NCBI GenBank assembly: GCA_002435705.1
Contig: DIVA01000125.1
Coordinates: 1-22,766 of the forward strand
Direction: 5' to 3'
From: Bacteriovoracaceae bacterium UBA6144
GTDB lineage: Bacteria; Bdellovibrionota; Bacteriovoracia; Bacteriovoracales; Bacteriovoracaceae
DNA length: 22,766 nucleotides
How positions within the stretch are numbered: position 1 is the first letter of the stretch; every line of letters begins with the position of its first letter. The notes under the pieces are model-generated. The model saw nothing but the letters and a program-made list of their open reading frames with translations, did no database searches and had not been told where the DNA came from. Below are positions 1 through 7,834 of the stretch, piece after piece. The translations under genes were made by a program, and so were the position numbers.

Positions 1-308
1 TTTGCAAGCGTAAGGTTGTCAGAGCCTGCATCGATGTTTGGTCTGTCGGCGGTGAATGGTTTTTGAATTGAGCCACCAGAATAACTCCAGAATGTTCTTA
101 CTGACCAATCAGATGTTGACCCCATATCAGCACGGAGACGACGGTTGGTGATAACCTTATCCCCTTCATCTTCTTCTTCAGCTGGAGCCTTAACTTGTGC
201 TTCAGCTTTTGCAGCCGGAGTAGCTGGAGCAGCTTCTTTTTTCTTAGCTTGAGCGAACACACTCACAGACATAAGAAGCGTTACTAATAGAAACAAAATT
301 TTTGACAT
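1..308 (-). CDS. Outer-membrane-type secreted protein, N-terminal part (runs off the window)
   Basis: The first 102 codons are present and the 3' end lies outside the window. The start ATG at 308 has a GAGG Shine-Dalgarno (SD) sequence just upstream. Residues 1-19 form a clear signal peptide (MSKILFLLVTLLMSVSVFA, then QAKKK). A low-complexity Ala/Lys/Glu/Pro linker follows (about residues 20-50) with an acidic EEEDEGD run. The remainder is polar and aromatic (DWSVRTFWSYSGGS) with the look of beta-strands. A signal peptide, a charged linker and such strands are typical of an outer-membrane beta-barrel or surface protein. The family cannot be named from this fragment. It is separated by a 267-base gap from the divergent gene at 576. 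Confidence 0.75.
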   Translation of the reverse strand, partial: MSKILFLLVTLLMSVSVFAQAKKKEAAPATPAAKAEAQVKAPAEEEDEGDKVITNRRLRADMGSTSDWSVRTFWSYSGGSIQKPFTADRPNIDAGSDNLTLA

Positions 309-575
309 ATTTACCTCGCGTTAGAAAAACTAATCCAAAAAGCCTAATGGATTAAATTGATCATGCAAAGCTTATGTTACAAAGAGTTAGGAGTATTTGA
401 CCAAAGAGGGCCACAATGACCCCGCTTTTGATTTTTCCATTGGCTGCACTCCTGCTCACGAAGGGGTCTACAGGTGTGTCTTTTTTATAGGATTTATCTC
501 TTTGATTTCAAAACCTTAGAGGCTCTCTTTTATTTCACTTTTGAAATTTTCCAAATCTTGGTAGAGCCATGAGTC
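309..575. other. Divergent intergenic region
   Basis: This is a 267-base gap between two divergent secreted-protein genes and should hold both promoters. It contains an inverted repeat, TAATCC-N12-GGATTA (about 331-354), close to the leftward gene, and ATTTCAAAA/TTTTGAAAT arms near 507-547. It also contains a 24-codon hydrophobic ORF on the plus strand (416-490), listed separately. No convincing -35/-10 pair was found. Confidence 0.5.
416..490 (+). CDS. Possible 24-residue hydrophobic small protein
   Basis: The ORF begins MTPLLIFPLAALLLTKG and ends with TAG at 488-490. A GAGGG stretch lies seven bases before the ATG (AAAGAGGGCCACAATG), a credible ribosome binding site. The product would be one hydrophobic segment of about 14 residues followed by a short polar tail. 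It could be a small membrane protein or a leader peptide, or a chance ORF. Nothing in the sequence proves expression. Confidence 0.2.
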   Translation: MTPLLIFPLAALLLTKGSTGVSFL

Positions 576-1487
576 ATGAAATACTTCATCCTTTTCACAG
601 CTGTGTTTTCTCTCTCTGTTCAGGCAGAAAGTTTTAATTCATTTATCACCGGACTCAAAGCAGAGCTACATTTCACCAATGGAGCCAGAGGGATGGTGCT
701 TGCGTCTAAGGTGAGGCTGACTGACTTTGGTCCTCTGGCGCGCATCCTAAGTCCCGACGCCACGGCGACTTATAATTCTCGTCTGAATGTGATAAGTCTC
801 CACAAAGATCTTCTCAACAAAACCAGCCACGGATGGATGATCAAAGATGCCCGCGAGATTCGTGGCCCTCAGTATATGAATGTTCCTTTGCAGACTATTT
901 TTCATGAGATGGGACATGCTGAGCTGGATACGATGATCGAAAATAAACTCGAATCTGAAGATCTCATGTTGATGCATCACTACCAACATTCGTTAAAAGA
1001 TTTTTATAAAAAGAATTTCCCCAGCATGAGCAGCTTTGATCTTTTTCATGAACACTTCTCTTACTATCGCTCTGATCTGATCGATTTAATGTACGCCGAG
1101 CAAGATCGAATCTTTTTGCAAAATGGCTTTAATAAATACAAAAAAAGCTGTTACCTCAACCCTCAGCTACGCTCTGTGCTCAAAAACGGTATCAGCCGCG
1201 AAGAGTTTATTAAATTTTTATTTCTCACCCCAGGAGTCACCCCTTTCTATCGCACTCTCGTGCAGCCACAATACGTCTATGTGAAAGGGAAAGATTTTAA
1301 TTTGAAAACAGCACGCTTTAACCCTGAGGTGGTTGCACGCACCCATGATCTTTTCTGGGCATACCATCAACACTTCTATAACTTTGCCATCAATGAAAAA
1401 GATTATGTCAATCGCATCAACAGATCTTCATCTCATCGCAAGGCCCTAGCCGATTGCCGCGCTCGCCTGTGGGATGAGTTTCGCTAA
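576..1487 (+). CDS. Secreted HExxH protein, putative zinc metalloprotease
   Basis: This 303-residue product has a signal peptide (residues 1-17, cut near VQA-ES). It carries a zincin motif, FHEMGH, at residues 109-114 (H110, E111, H114) followed by AELDTMIE. The rest matches no family I can name. It contains many aromatic and His residues, including HEHFSYY around 150. The HExxH helix suggests a zinc-dependent hydrolase acting in the periplasm or outside the cell. The third zinc ligand is not obvious, so activity is inference. No strong SD precedes the ATG (GGTAGAGCC is weak). The stop codon overlaps the stop of the convergent YceI-domain gene by four bases, leaving no room for a separate terminator. 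Confidence 0.7.
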   Translation: MKYFILFTAVFSLSVQAESFNSFITGLKAELHFTNGARGMVLASKVRLTDFGPLARILSPDATATYNSRLNVISLHKDLLNKTSHGWMIKDAREIRGPQYMNVPLQTIFHEMGHAELDTMIENKLESEDLMLMHHYQHSLKDFYKKNFPSMSSFDLFHEHFSYYRSDLIDLMYAEQDRIFLQNGFNKYKKSCYLNPQLRSVLKNGISREEFIKFLFLTPGVTPFYRTLVQPQYVYVKGKDFNLKTARFNPEVVARTHDLFWAYHQHFYNFAINEKDYVNRINRSSSHRKALADCRARLWDEFR

Positions 1488-2476
1488 TCACCCCAGCCTA
1501 CGAGCCAAAAAGCGATCGCATAGATCAGAGAAAATCCGATCGTGAGTAAATCCGAGAGATACCCCTTGAGTGAGTCTTCTTCGTACTCAGGAAAGTAATC
1601 CATGATGATTTTTTTCCCAAAGGCACCCAAAATGATCGACGCAAGAAAACCCATGAGACCCAGCACCCAAAACCACGGGTCTTGATTCACAGGACGCTTA
1701 GTCTTTATCGCTGGCTGTTGAGAATTATTCACTTGAGGCCTTGTGGATCTAGGGACAAGCACGGCAGGAGTCTCTTGACTTGCAACTGTAACAGTCGTCA
1801 CCAACTCCGCCTCACCCCGCTTAGCCTTTTCTCTCATCCGCATGGCCGGAGTATCAGGGATCATGTGCTTAGACGTTGGAGTCTGAGCATCAGTGAGTTG
1901 CAATTGAATAATGCCACTCACCTCAACTTCATCGCTGACTAAAAAATTAAGACCGCTCAACGTTTTATTCCAGCTGAGACCATAATCTTGTCGATTAAGC
2001 TGTGCCTTAAATTCTCCAAAACGGCTGGGATACCCCCATGAGTCTTTCTCCAATGGCCCCAGATTCAGCTCGACTCTTTGAGAACGGGATTGCCCCCTAA
2101 GTTGCAACTCCCCTTCTATCTCATACTGCTGGCCCGAGCGTTTAATGGTTTTGCGATAGGTAAAAATGATTTCGGGGTATTTTTGTGTGTAGAAAAAATC
2201 ATTGGCCCGCAGATGCCCGTCTCGCTGAATATGACCGGTGTCGAGGGAGTTTGACTGAATTTTGACAGTGAGGTTTTCGATGATGCCTGAGTCATTAAGA
2301 TCGAGAGACCCCTTAAAACTTTTAAACTGACCCTGCACATGGCCATAACTCAAGTAATTAACTTTAAAAAAGATTTGTGAATGATCCTTCTGAATGACAT
2401 AATTTTGAGCAGATACACCATCAATCAGTAAAACGAAAAAGATCAGGTACGAGAATTGGAAGAATTTTCCAATCAT
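1484..2476 (-). CDS. YceI-domain protein with C-terminal membrane hairpin
   Basis: This 330-residue product has a signal peptide (1-23) and a YceI-like lipocalin-type domain at about 25-195. Recognisable family features are the opening YVIQKDHSQIFFKV, the RDGHLRANDFF segment and the ELQLRGQSR strand. YceI domains bind polyisoprenoid or similar lipids in the periplasm. A Pro/Thr/Lys-rich linker follows (about 198-265), then two predicted membrane segments (about 267-287 and 307-327) separated by an acidic loop (FPEYEEDS). Ordinary YceI proteins are about 190 residues and soluble, so the anchored tail is an added module. A GGGAG SD lies eight bases before the ATG. It is divergent from the nuclease-fold gene, with 33 bases between starts. 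Confidence 0.75.
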   Translation of the reverse strand: MIGKFFQFSYLIFFVLLIDGVSAQNYVIQKDHSQIFFKVNYLSYGHVQGQFKSFKGSLDLNDSGIIENLTVKIQSNSLDTGHIQRDGHLRANDFFYTQKYPEIIFTYRKTIKRSGQQYEIEGELQLRGQSRSQRVELNLGPLEKDSWGYPSRFGEFKAQLNRQDYGLSWNKTLSGLNFLVSDEVEVSGIIQLQLTDAQTPTSKHMIPDTPAMRMREKAKRGEAELVTTVTVASQETPAVLVPRSTRPQVNNSQQPAIKTKRPVNQDPWFWVLGLMGFLASIILGAFGKKIIMDYFPEYEEDSLKGYLSDLLTIGFSLIYAIAFWLVGWGD

Positions 2477-2503
2477 TGGAGCGCTCCCATTGAGAAGTAT
2501 AAT
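2476..2503 (+). promoter_or_regulatory. Promoter of the EEP-fold gene, apparently leaderless
   Basis: TTGGAG (2476-2481), a 16-base spacer, then a perfect TATAAT (2498-2503). The ATG of the downstream gene begins six bases after the -10 box, where transcription would start. The 10-base palindrome GGAGCGCTCC (2478-2487) overlaps the -35 element and spacer, and also the SD of the divergent YceI gene. The -35 match is only 3 of 6. Confidence 0.5.
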
Positions 2504-2509
2504 TAAAAC

Positions 2510-3391
2510 ATGAAAATTTTAACACTTTGTACTCTCTTTTTCTTCTCCATTTCCCTCTCACAGGCACAAATAACTCGTCCATGGTTTAAGGTGGTTCCAG
2601 AGCATGAAGCACACAGCTCTTGGGGTCAGGCACGTGACCATGAACTAGACCCTGACTCAATTAAATGCCTCGTGTGGAATATTAAAAAGACTGAAATGTC
2701 TCCTTGGAATATCGAATACATGATCTATGGGTTTGATAAGAATCTTCACCTCATTCAAGAAGCATTCAAAAATGAGCGCTTTAACTCAACCCTCAATCTC
2801 TTCCAAAATATGCGCTGGGACATGGCCACCAGCATGCTTTATAGAAAACAGAATAACACCCCCACTGGCACATTAATTGGCTCTACCGCCGAAGCAGTGG
2901 AAGCCTGGGCGAGTCACAGTCCGGATACCGAAATCGTTGTCCAAACACCCAAGGCCAATATTTTTACCAAATATAGAATCCGAAATACTGATCAGACACT
3001 GTTGGCCATCTCTGTTCATGGCATCAATATCACCAGCCTTTCGGCTTTTAAGCGCCACATGAATCAGATCGCTGATGAAATTCGTGGGCACGAGGGCCCG
3101 GTGGTTTTTGCTGGTGATTTTAACACGCGTACAGCGAAAAGAACGAACTACATCAAGAAACAAATGCAGCTCTTAGGATTGAATGAAGTCGAGTTTGTTA
3201 ACGGAGAGCATCGAATGACTTGGCCTCTCTCTAGCAGCTATCTTGATCTTGCCTTCGTCAGAGGCCTTGAAGTCAAAGAAGCTGAAGTTCTCAAGCATTC
3301 ACGCGGCAGTGATCATAAGCCCATGGTCATGACTCTTAAACTTAGCGCTGCAAATGAGCCTCAATCAACTCTTTTAGGGCTTCGTAACTAA
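2510..3391 (+). CDS. Secreted endonuclease/exonuclease/phosphatase-fold protein
   Basis: This 293-residue product has a signal peptide (1-19, MKILTLCTLFFFSISLSQA). EEP-superfamily signatures appear in the right order: WNIKK (N57), LIQEA (metal-binding E84), ISVHGIN (H170), GDFNTR (D203, N205) and SDHKP (D268, H269). These form a complete Mg-dependent phosphoesterase active site of the DNase I type. Secreted members act on nucleic acids or on phospholipids or phosphoinositides; the substrate cannot be decided here. The gene lacks an SD and appears leaderless. Its last 50 bases overlap the 3' end of the convergent DsbA-like gene. Confidence 0.85.
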   Translation: MKILTLCTLFFFSISLSQAQITRPWFKVVPEHEAHSSWGQARDHELDPDSIKCLVWNIKKTEMSPWNIEYMIYGFDKNLHLIQEAFKNERFNSTLNLFQNMRWDMATSMLYRKQNNTPTGTLIGSTAEAVEAWASHSPDTEIVVQTPKANIFTKYRIRNTDQTLLAISVHGINITSLSAFKRHMNQIADEIRGHEGPVVFAGDFNTRTAKRTNYIKKQMQLLGLNEVEFVNGEHRMTWPLSSSYLDLAFVRGLEVKEAEVLKHSRGSDHKPMVMTLKLSAANEPQSTLLGLRN

Positions 3392-3974
3392 ATCTTGTTA
3401 AAGGATCATTGTTCACAAAAAAACTAGGAGTCATCCGAACTCCTAACTGTGCGCCGTCTCTTAGATCCTGCTCTATCAATTGATCAAATTCAGGGTTATT
3501 CATGTCAGCTCGAATTCTCTCAATATCCACCACCGGCTGAAGATAATTCCAAATCAACTCAGGACGCGGGTGATGGTGATCACCCCACTGCGGTTGTGTC
3601 TGGTAAAGCACCTCAAGGGTCTGCCAGTACTTATCCTGCTGGCGTGAAGCCTCCAGAATTTTAACGACCATTTTAGAATTTCCATGAAAGGGAGCATAAC
3701 GAAAAATAAAATGAACTCGATCCCCGTAGTCCTTAACCAGTGACTTAAGGTAGGGGTGAAAATAGCGACAAGACTCACACTCAGGATCAAAAAACTCGAC
3801 CACTTTAACTTTTGCCTCGGGGTTCCCGAGGCTCATGGCTGAGGCCCTCAATAAACTCGTAGTTGCCGCTGACTGAATTTCGGTTTTCTCTTTATTTGTG
3901 TACCAAACCAAGAGAATCGCAAAAGAGAGCAGAACTAAAGAGAGAGAGAGAATAAAAACTTTTTTATTATTCAT
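3342..3974 (-). CDS. DsbA-like membrane-anchored thiol-disulfide oxidoreductase
   Basis: This 210-residue thioredoxin-fold protein has an N-terminal signal-anchor (about 5-25). Its active site is PECESC (C66 and C69, CxxC = CESC), and the cis-proline loop MTPSFF has P183. A helical insert lies between them, as in DsbA. It should oxidise or isomerise disulfides in periplasmic proteins, with the DsbB-like partner encoded just upstream. I chose the ATG at 3974 because AAGAGG lies six bases upstream; an in-frame ATG at 3998 would add MLLKKRPL and deepen the overlap. With this start it overlaps the DsbB stop by eight bases. CESC differs from the CPHC of E. coli DsbA, so the redox potential may differ. 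Confidence 0.85.
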   Translation of the reverse strand: MNNKKVFILSLSLVLLSFAILLVWYTNKEKTEIQSAATTSLLRASAMSLGNPEAKVKVVEFFDPECESCRYFHPYLKSLVKDYGDRVHFIFRYAPFHGNSKMVVKILEASRQQDKYWQTLEVLYQTQPQWGDHHHPRPELIWNYLQPVVDIERIRADMNNPEFDQLIEQDLRDGAQLGVRMTPSFFVNNDPLTRFSYEALKELIEAHLQR

Positions 3975-4386
3975 GAGAGGCCTCTTTTTTAAGAGCAAGT
4001 GTTGACCCGATGAAAATTAAGCTAAAAGCGATAAGCGAGAGCAAAGGGATGGTGATAAAGCCCATCCACTGCAGTTGAACACTGGTGCAAGAGATTCCCT
4101 TCACACAAGGAGAATGACTCTCAGGCAAAATTTTATAATAAAGGAGGTTATGGTAGAAGGCTATGGCCCAGCCAACGAGAGTTAAGGGCATGATTGCCTT
4201 CACAATCTGACGACTAAAAGGAAAGAGGGCCCAGGGAAGGATAAAAACCAATGGGTACATTGCAATACGTTGATACCAACAAAGAACGCAAGGAGGATAT
4301 CCCATCACATCACTAAAAAAAAGGCTGCCAAGACTTGCAATTAAAGAGAGAATCCAAGCAGATAATAAGTAGTGCCATGAGTTCAT
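3967..4386 (-). CDS. dsbB: DsbB/BdbC-family disulfide bond formation protein
   Basis: This 139-residue, four-helix membrane protein carries the family hallmark PPCVLCWYQR (C33, C36). A second periplasmic cysteine pair, CVKGISC (C94, C100), is also present. DsbB-family proteins reoxidise the partner DsbA and pass electrons to quinone; the length and motif are closest to the BdbC-type branch. The start is uncertain. The ATG at 4386 gives a family-like N-terminus, with a weak GAGA upstream. An ATG at 4401 (adding MRFFI) follows AT-rich -10-like sequence. The first choice leaves one base between this gene and the divergent MFS gene; the second makes the two coding regions overlap head to head. 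Confidence 0.88.
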   Translation of the reverse strand: MNSWHYLLSAWILSLIASLGSLFFSDVMGYPPCVLCWYQRIAMYPLVFILPWALFPFSRQIVKAIMPLTLVGWAIAFYHNLLYYKILPESHSPCVKGISCTSVQLQWMGFITIPLLSLIAFSLIFIGSTLALKKEASHE

Positions 4387-4387
4387 A

Positions 4388-5578
4388 ATGAAAAATCTCA
4401 TTCAAAATAAATATACCCTGATCTTCTCTCTCCTCTTGAACTTTGTCTCCTGTTTTGGACAAACCTTTTTTATTTCTTTATTCGTCGTACATTTTTTGAA
4501 GAAATATCAAATATCAGCTGCTCAATTTGGTCTTTACTACTCTATTCTGACTTTAACCGGTGGGCTCCTGATCCCTCAAATCGCCAAACACATGGAAGCT
4601 CTCGCTTGGAGATCTGTCGCCATGGTGATACCGATCGTACTGGCGAGTTCCGCTCTTCTGCTTTCACAATCCAATCAATTGCCGACATTCATCCTGGCCC
4701 TCTTTGGCTTACGCCTCTTTGGTCAAGGCATCTCAGGCCACATGAGTGCTGTGTGTGTCGTTAAAAATATTTCAGAAAGCCGTGGATCAGCTCTGAGCCT
4801 GAGCTCTATTGGTTATCCGATGTCGGAAGCTCTCATGCCTGGGTTATGTTTTTTAATGCTGCAAAAGATTGGATTAGAGAAAACATGGATGCTGTTTTCG
4901 GCGTTTCTTTTTTTGATAACACCGCTGTTTTTTTTCCTCGCTCTAAAGATTAAAAATACCTCTGGTGTAGCGACCCAAGAAAAAACAGTGCCTATAAAAG
5001 AAGTTTTAAGGGATAGAGTTTTTTTAAAGTATCTGCCGGCTGTCTTATGTGCCCCATTTTTCATGACTGGTATTTTTCTCTATCAGAGTTCTCTGAGTGA
5101 AATGAAAAACTGGCCCCTCGAGCATCTCTCCCTTGCCCTCTCTGGCTTTGCCTTAAGCCGTTTTCTCTTTTCACTCTTCTCTGGCCCCCTCATTGATCGT
5201 ATCGGAGCCAGGAAACTCTTCAGTTTCTATCTGCTCCCATTGACGACGGCCTTAATCATTCTGGCCACCATGAATCAAACATGGGTGAGTTGGGTTTTTA
5301 TGTTTATCGCAGGGGTGAGCATTGGGATCTCCGGGCCGATCAAGTCAGGACTTTGGACAGAAATCTATGGGCCCCAATTGCATGGTCGCTACCGTAGTGT
5401 CTCTTCATCTTTTATGGTGTTCAGTACGGCGGCAGCTCCGTTTATCTTTGGGATGCTCATTGAAAATGGTGTTGGCATCAAACCCATGCTCTTAGGAAGT
5501 GCTTTCATCATTATCTTGGCCAGCCTTCTCACTCTTCTGCAAGACAATCAACTGCCCCGTCAAATCCAACAGAGTTAG
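4388..5578 (+). CDS. MFS-family membrane transporter
   Basis: This 396-residue protein has about 12 hydrophobic segments and the usual central loop (near residues 190-205, KNTSGVATQEKT). Glycine-rich helices typical of major facilitator proteins are visible (FGLYYSILTLTGGLL, FALSRFLFSLFSGPLIDRIGARK). The latter matches the conserved G-x-x-x-D-R-x-G-R/A-K/R loop. It probably exports a small molecule or drug; the substrate is unknown. No SD is evident before the ATG at 4388. A four-codon ORF (ATGAGTTCATAA, 4377) overlaps the region before it. Its last 87 bases lie antisense to the 3' end of the methyltransferase gene. Confidence 0.85.
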   Translation: MKNLIQNKYTLIFSLLLNFVSCFGQTFFISLFVVHFLKKYQISAAQFGLYYSILTLTGGLLIPQIAKHMEALAWRSVAMVIPIVLASSALLLSQSNQLPTFILALFGLRLFGQGISGHMSAVCVVKNISESRGSALSLSSIGYPMSEALMPGLCFLMLQKIGLEKTWMLFSAFLFLITPLFFFLALKIKNTSGVATQEKTVPIKEVLRDRVFLKYLPAVLCAPFFMTGIFLYQSSLSEMKNWPLEHLSLALSGFALSRFLFSLFSGPLIDRIGARKLFSFYLLPLTTALIILATMNQTWVSWVFMFIAGVSIGISGPIKSGLWTEIYGPQLHGRYRSVSSSFMVFSTAAAPFIFGMLIENGVGIKPMLLGSAFIIILASLLTLLQDNQLPRQIQQS

Positions 5579-6157
5579 GTTGAATCTCTCTCCCAGCAAT
5601 TTCACTGTCTGAGGTCTTAAAAAACTTATGTGCGTTGGATCAATACGATAGTGCCATGACTTAAAGTCCGTATCGACCTGAAGAATTTTAGTCATGACTA
5701 CCAACAGCCCTTGAGGACGCAGCAAGGCCAAGAGCTCTTCCAGAAATGACTTCAGATCTGCGATGTGCTCAATCACTTCTGTGCACGTGATAAAATCATA
5801 CTGCTCAGTCAGCACTTCCCGCTCAGGATAAAAATACTTATCAAAGTTTTTCATTTTATAGCCGACTTCTTCAAGCATCACACTTAACGTGGGCCCGGGG
5901 CCACATCCGAAGTCTAATCCTCTGCCACCTCTTGGCAGATTTTTCTGTACGGCCTCAAGCGCCGGCATTAGAAATTTTCTGTAATTTTTATCTTCGGGGC
6001 TATTTTGGTGAAGTGTATATTGGGCCAGTTCATCGCCTGAAGCAAGGCGCCGAGAGGGGTCAAGAAAAACTAAACCACAGCAAGCGCATTCGAAGTAACT
6101 CTTATCACTGACTTCTTGAAAAAATGGGGCCTCCTGCAAACAGAGACCACACTTCAA
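5492..6157 (-). CDS. Zinc-ribbon class I SAM-dependent methyltransferase
   Basis: This 221-residue protein starts with a small zinc ribbon (CGLC, C3/C6, and CACC, C24/C27). A Methyltransf_23-like Rossmann domain follows, with motif I LDFGCGPGP (81-89), an acidic residue after the second strand (FDKYF), and TCTEVIEHI as the motif IV equivalent. The histidine-rich DPTHISFLRP segment is typical of this subgroup. The acceptor is unknown; relatives modify small molecules, glycans or tRNA. Its ATG overlaps the stop of the pseudouridine synthase gene (ATGA, 6154-6157), so it is the last gene of the minus-strand operon. The 3' end overlaps the convergent MFS gene by 87 bases. Confidence 0.85.
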   Translation of the reverse strand: MKCGLCLQEAPFFQEVSDKSYFECACCGLVFLDPSRRLASGDELAQYTLHQNSPEDKNYRKFLMPALEAVQKNLPRGGRGLDFGCGPGPTLSVMLEEVGYKMKNFDKYFYPEREVLTEQYDFITCTEVIEHIADLKSFLEELLALLRPQGLLVVMTKILQVDTDFKSWHYRIDPTHISFLRPQTVKLLGERFNLTLLDLTGQLIVLQKSEKAGQDNDESTS

Positions 6158-6861
6158 GCATCCACCTCTGAAATCTGTATAAAGCGATACTCCCCAACTG
6201 CTATCCCCTCGAGGCTTAGCTTTCCAAATTGCAAGCGATGCAGCTTCACGACATGATTCCCACAGGCAGCAAACATACGCCTCACCTGATGATATTTTCC
6301 TTCTTGCAGTGTCAAATGAACTTTGTGTTTATCAATGAAAGTGAGTTTTGCAGGCAAGCACGGCTTTGACTCTCCCTTCAACATGAGTGTTCCACTGGCA
6401 AAAACTTCTCTCAAGTCTTCAGGGACAGGATCACGTAGAGTGACCTCATAAATTTTTTCAACGTGCTTTTTCGGGCTTGTCCAGTGATGGACAAGTTCAC
6501 TTCGATCCGTGAGGATAATTAGTCCAGAAGTCTCTTTATCAAGCCTGCCCACCGTCACAAGTTTTGGGTCACGCTTGAGCCATTGAGGAGGTACGAGTTC
6601 ATAGATTAATCTTCCTTCCTCGTCATTATGTGAGCAGACATAACCCAAAGGTTTATGAAGAGCGATCAAAATTCCCTCAGGATGATCCAGTGGCTCACCG
6701 GCCACCCTAATGAGAGAAGGATCAACTCGATCATCTTCTTTAACTGAAACGCCATCATCGCGGACGACATACATCTCTTTTATCATCCGCTGGACTTCTC
6801 TACGACTACCGTAGCCGAGACTCACCAGCAACTGATCCAGACGAGGGAAGCGTTTAGACAT
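6154..6861 (-). CDS. rsuA: RsuA-family 16S rRNA pseudouridine synthase
   Basis: This 235-residue protein has an N-terminal S4 RNA-binding domain (about 4-50, RLDQLLVSLGYGSRREVQRM). The catalytic domain carries the GRLDKETSGLIILT motif (106-119), where D108 is the nucleophile. The later EGKYHQVRRM segment is characteristic of RsuA/RluB/E/F enzymes. Length and S4 layout fit RsuA, which makes pseudouridine 516 in 16S rRNA. The presence of an rsmC-like gene next door supports a ribosome role, but RluE/RluF-type specificity cannot be excluded. It overlaps rsmC by eight bases upstream and the zinc-ribbon methyltransferase by four downstream, so translation is probably coupled. Confidence 0.88.
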   Translation of the reverse strand: MSKRFPRLDQLLVSLGYGSRREVQRMIKEMYVVRDDGVSVKEDDRVDPSLIRVAGEPLDHPEGILIALHKPLGYVCSHNDEEGRLIYELVPPQWLKRDPKLVTVGRLDKETSGLIILTDRSELVHHWTSPKKHVEKIYEVTLRDPVPEDLREVFASGTLMLKGESKPCLPAKLTFIDKHKVHLTLQEGKYHQVRRMFAACGNHVVKLHRLQFGKLSLEGIAVGEYRFIQISEVDA

Positions 6862-7834
6862 GTAGCACCTTAAAACCGTCCTGCTTTAAGACCTTTTGCA
6901 TTCTTCCAAACTCTCTTATTAAGGCATCTTCATAAGGAAGAAACTGATTGGCGACTAAAAAGAGGTGACCATCTTTTTTTAAAAACTCTCGCGCCTTCTG
7001 AATAAAACCTAGCCCCAAATCTTGCTGCACTTCTTTGCCCTCATGAAAAGGAGGGTTCATCACAATAAAATCCAAGGGAGCAAGATCTATCCTGTCATGG
7101 AGGATATCTACCCAATGAAAAATACATTTCGTCTCATTTGAGAGATTTCTGCGGGAACACTCTAGTGCCCTCAAGTCATTTTCCAGTAAGTGCATCTTAG
7201 TCACTAGAGTTCGATCCATTTGATGAGTCAGAAACCCATACCCGCTGCCAAAATCTGCCCCCTCACCTTTGAGTTTTGGAAGCGTGCTGAGTAGAAGCCT
7301 GGAGGCGTGGTCTATCTTATTCCACCCATAAATACCGGGGAAACTAATAAAGCCAGCCTGATTGATTTGATAATCAAAGTCTTTACTCCACTCCTTGTCC
7401 TGACGGTGGATGAGCTGCTCGGGAGAAAAACTAATAAATCGTGCTTTGCGTTTGCTCTCAAATTCAAAATCGGGATTCAGCATCTTGAGCTGACTCATAA
7501 AGCTTTTGGCCCCTGAATCATTGGCACAAGCAAAATGAAAGAGTCCAGCGGCCTCTAAGTGATCAATCCCACAATTGATAAGTGCTAGGCTCTCGATTTT
7601 ATTTTTTGTGGGAACGAATAAGATTTGCTGAAAACTTTCATTTGGAAGCGTGGAAAGTGCAGAGATCGATCTGGTCTTAAACTTTTCCAGTTCACTCTTG
7701 TGAGGAGTATAAACCATGAGGTTTTTTATCTCACTGAGTGAGTCGATAGACTCTGAGTACTCAGGCATGAGAGCAAGGGTCTTGAGAGAGCGATCCCAGA
7801 CTGTGGCCAGATTCTCCCAAGATGCCTGACTCAT
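6854..7834 (-). CDS. rsmC: RsmC-like 16S rRNA (guanine-N2) methyltransferase
   Basis: This 326-residue protein has the two-domain layout of RsmC. A degenerate N-terminal half is followed by a catalytic half with FPGIYGWNKIDHASRLLLSTL (165-185), motif I DFGSGYG (194-200) and the N2-guanine motif NPPFHEG (260-266). The C-terminal run FLVANQFLPYED matches the family ending. RsmC makes m2G1207 in 16S rRNA; RlmG is the nearest alternative, but the FHEG and ANQFLPY segments favour RsmC. It begins in an ATGA overlap with the stop of the CXXCH-protein gene, so the four genes appear co-translated. Confidence 0.82.
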   Translation of the reverse strand: MSQASWENLATVWDRSLKTLALMPEYSESIDSLSEIKNLMVYTPHKSELEKFKTRSISALSTLPNESFQQILFVPTKNKIESLALINCGIDHLEAAGLFHFACANDSGAKSFMSQLKMLNPDFEFESKRKARFISFSPEQLIHRQDKEWSKDFDYQINQAGFISFPGIYGWNKIDHASRLLLSTLPKLKGEGADFGSGYGFLTHQMDRTLVTKMHLLENDLRALECSRRNLSNETKCIFHWVDILHDRIDLAPLDFIVMNPPFHEGKEVQQDLGLGFIQKAREFLKKDGHLFLVANQFLPYEDALIREFGRMQKVLKQDGFKVLHV

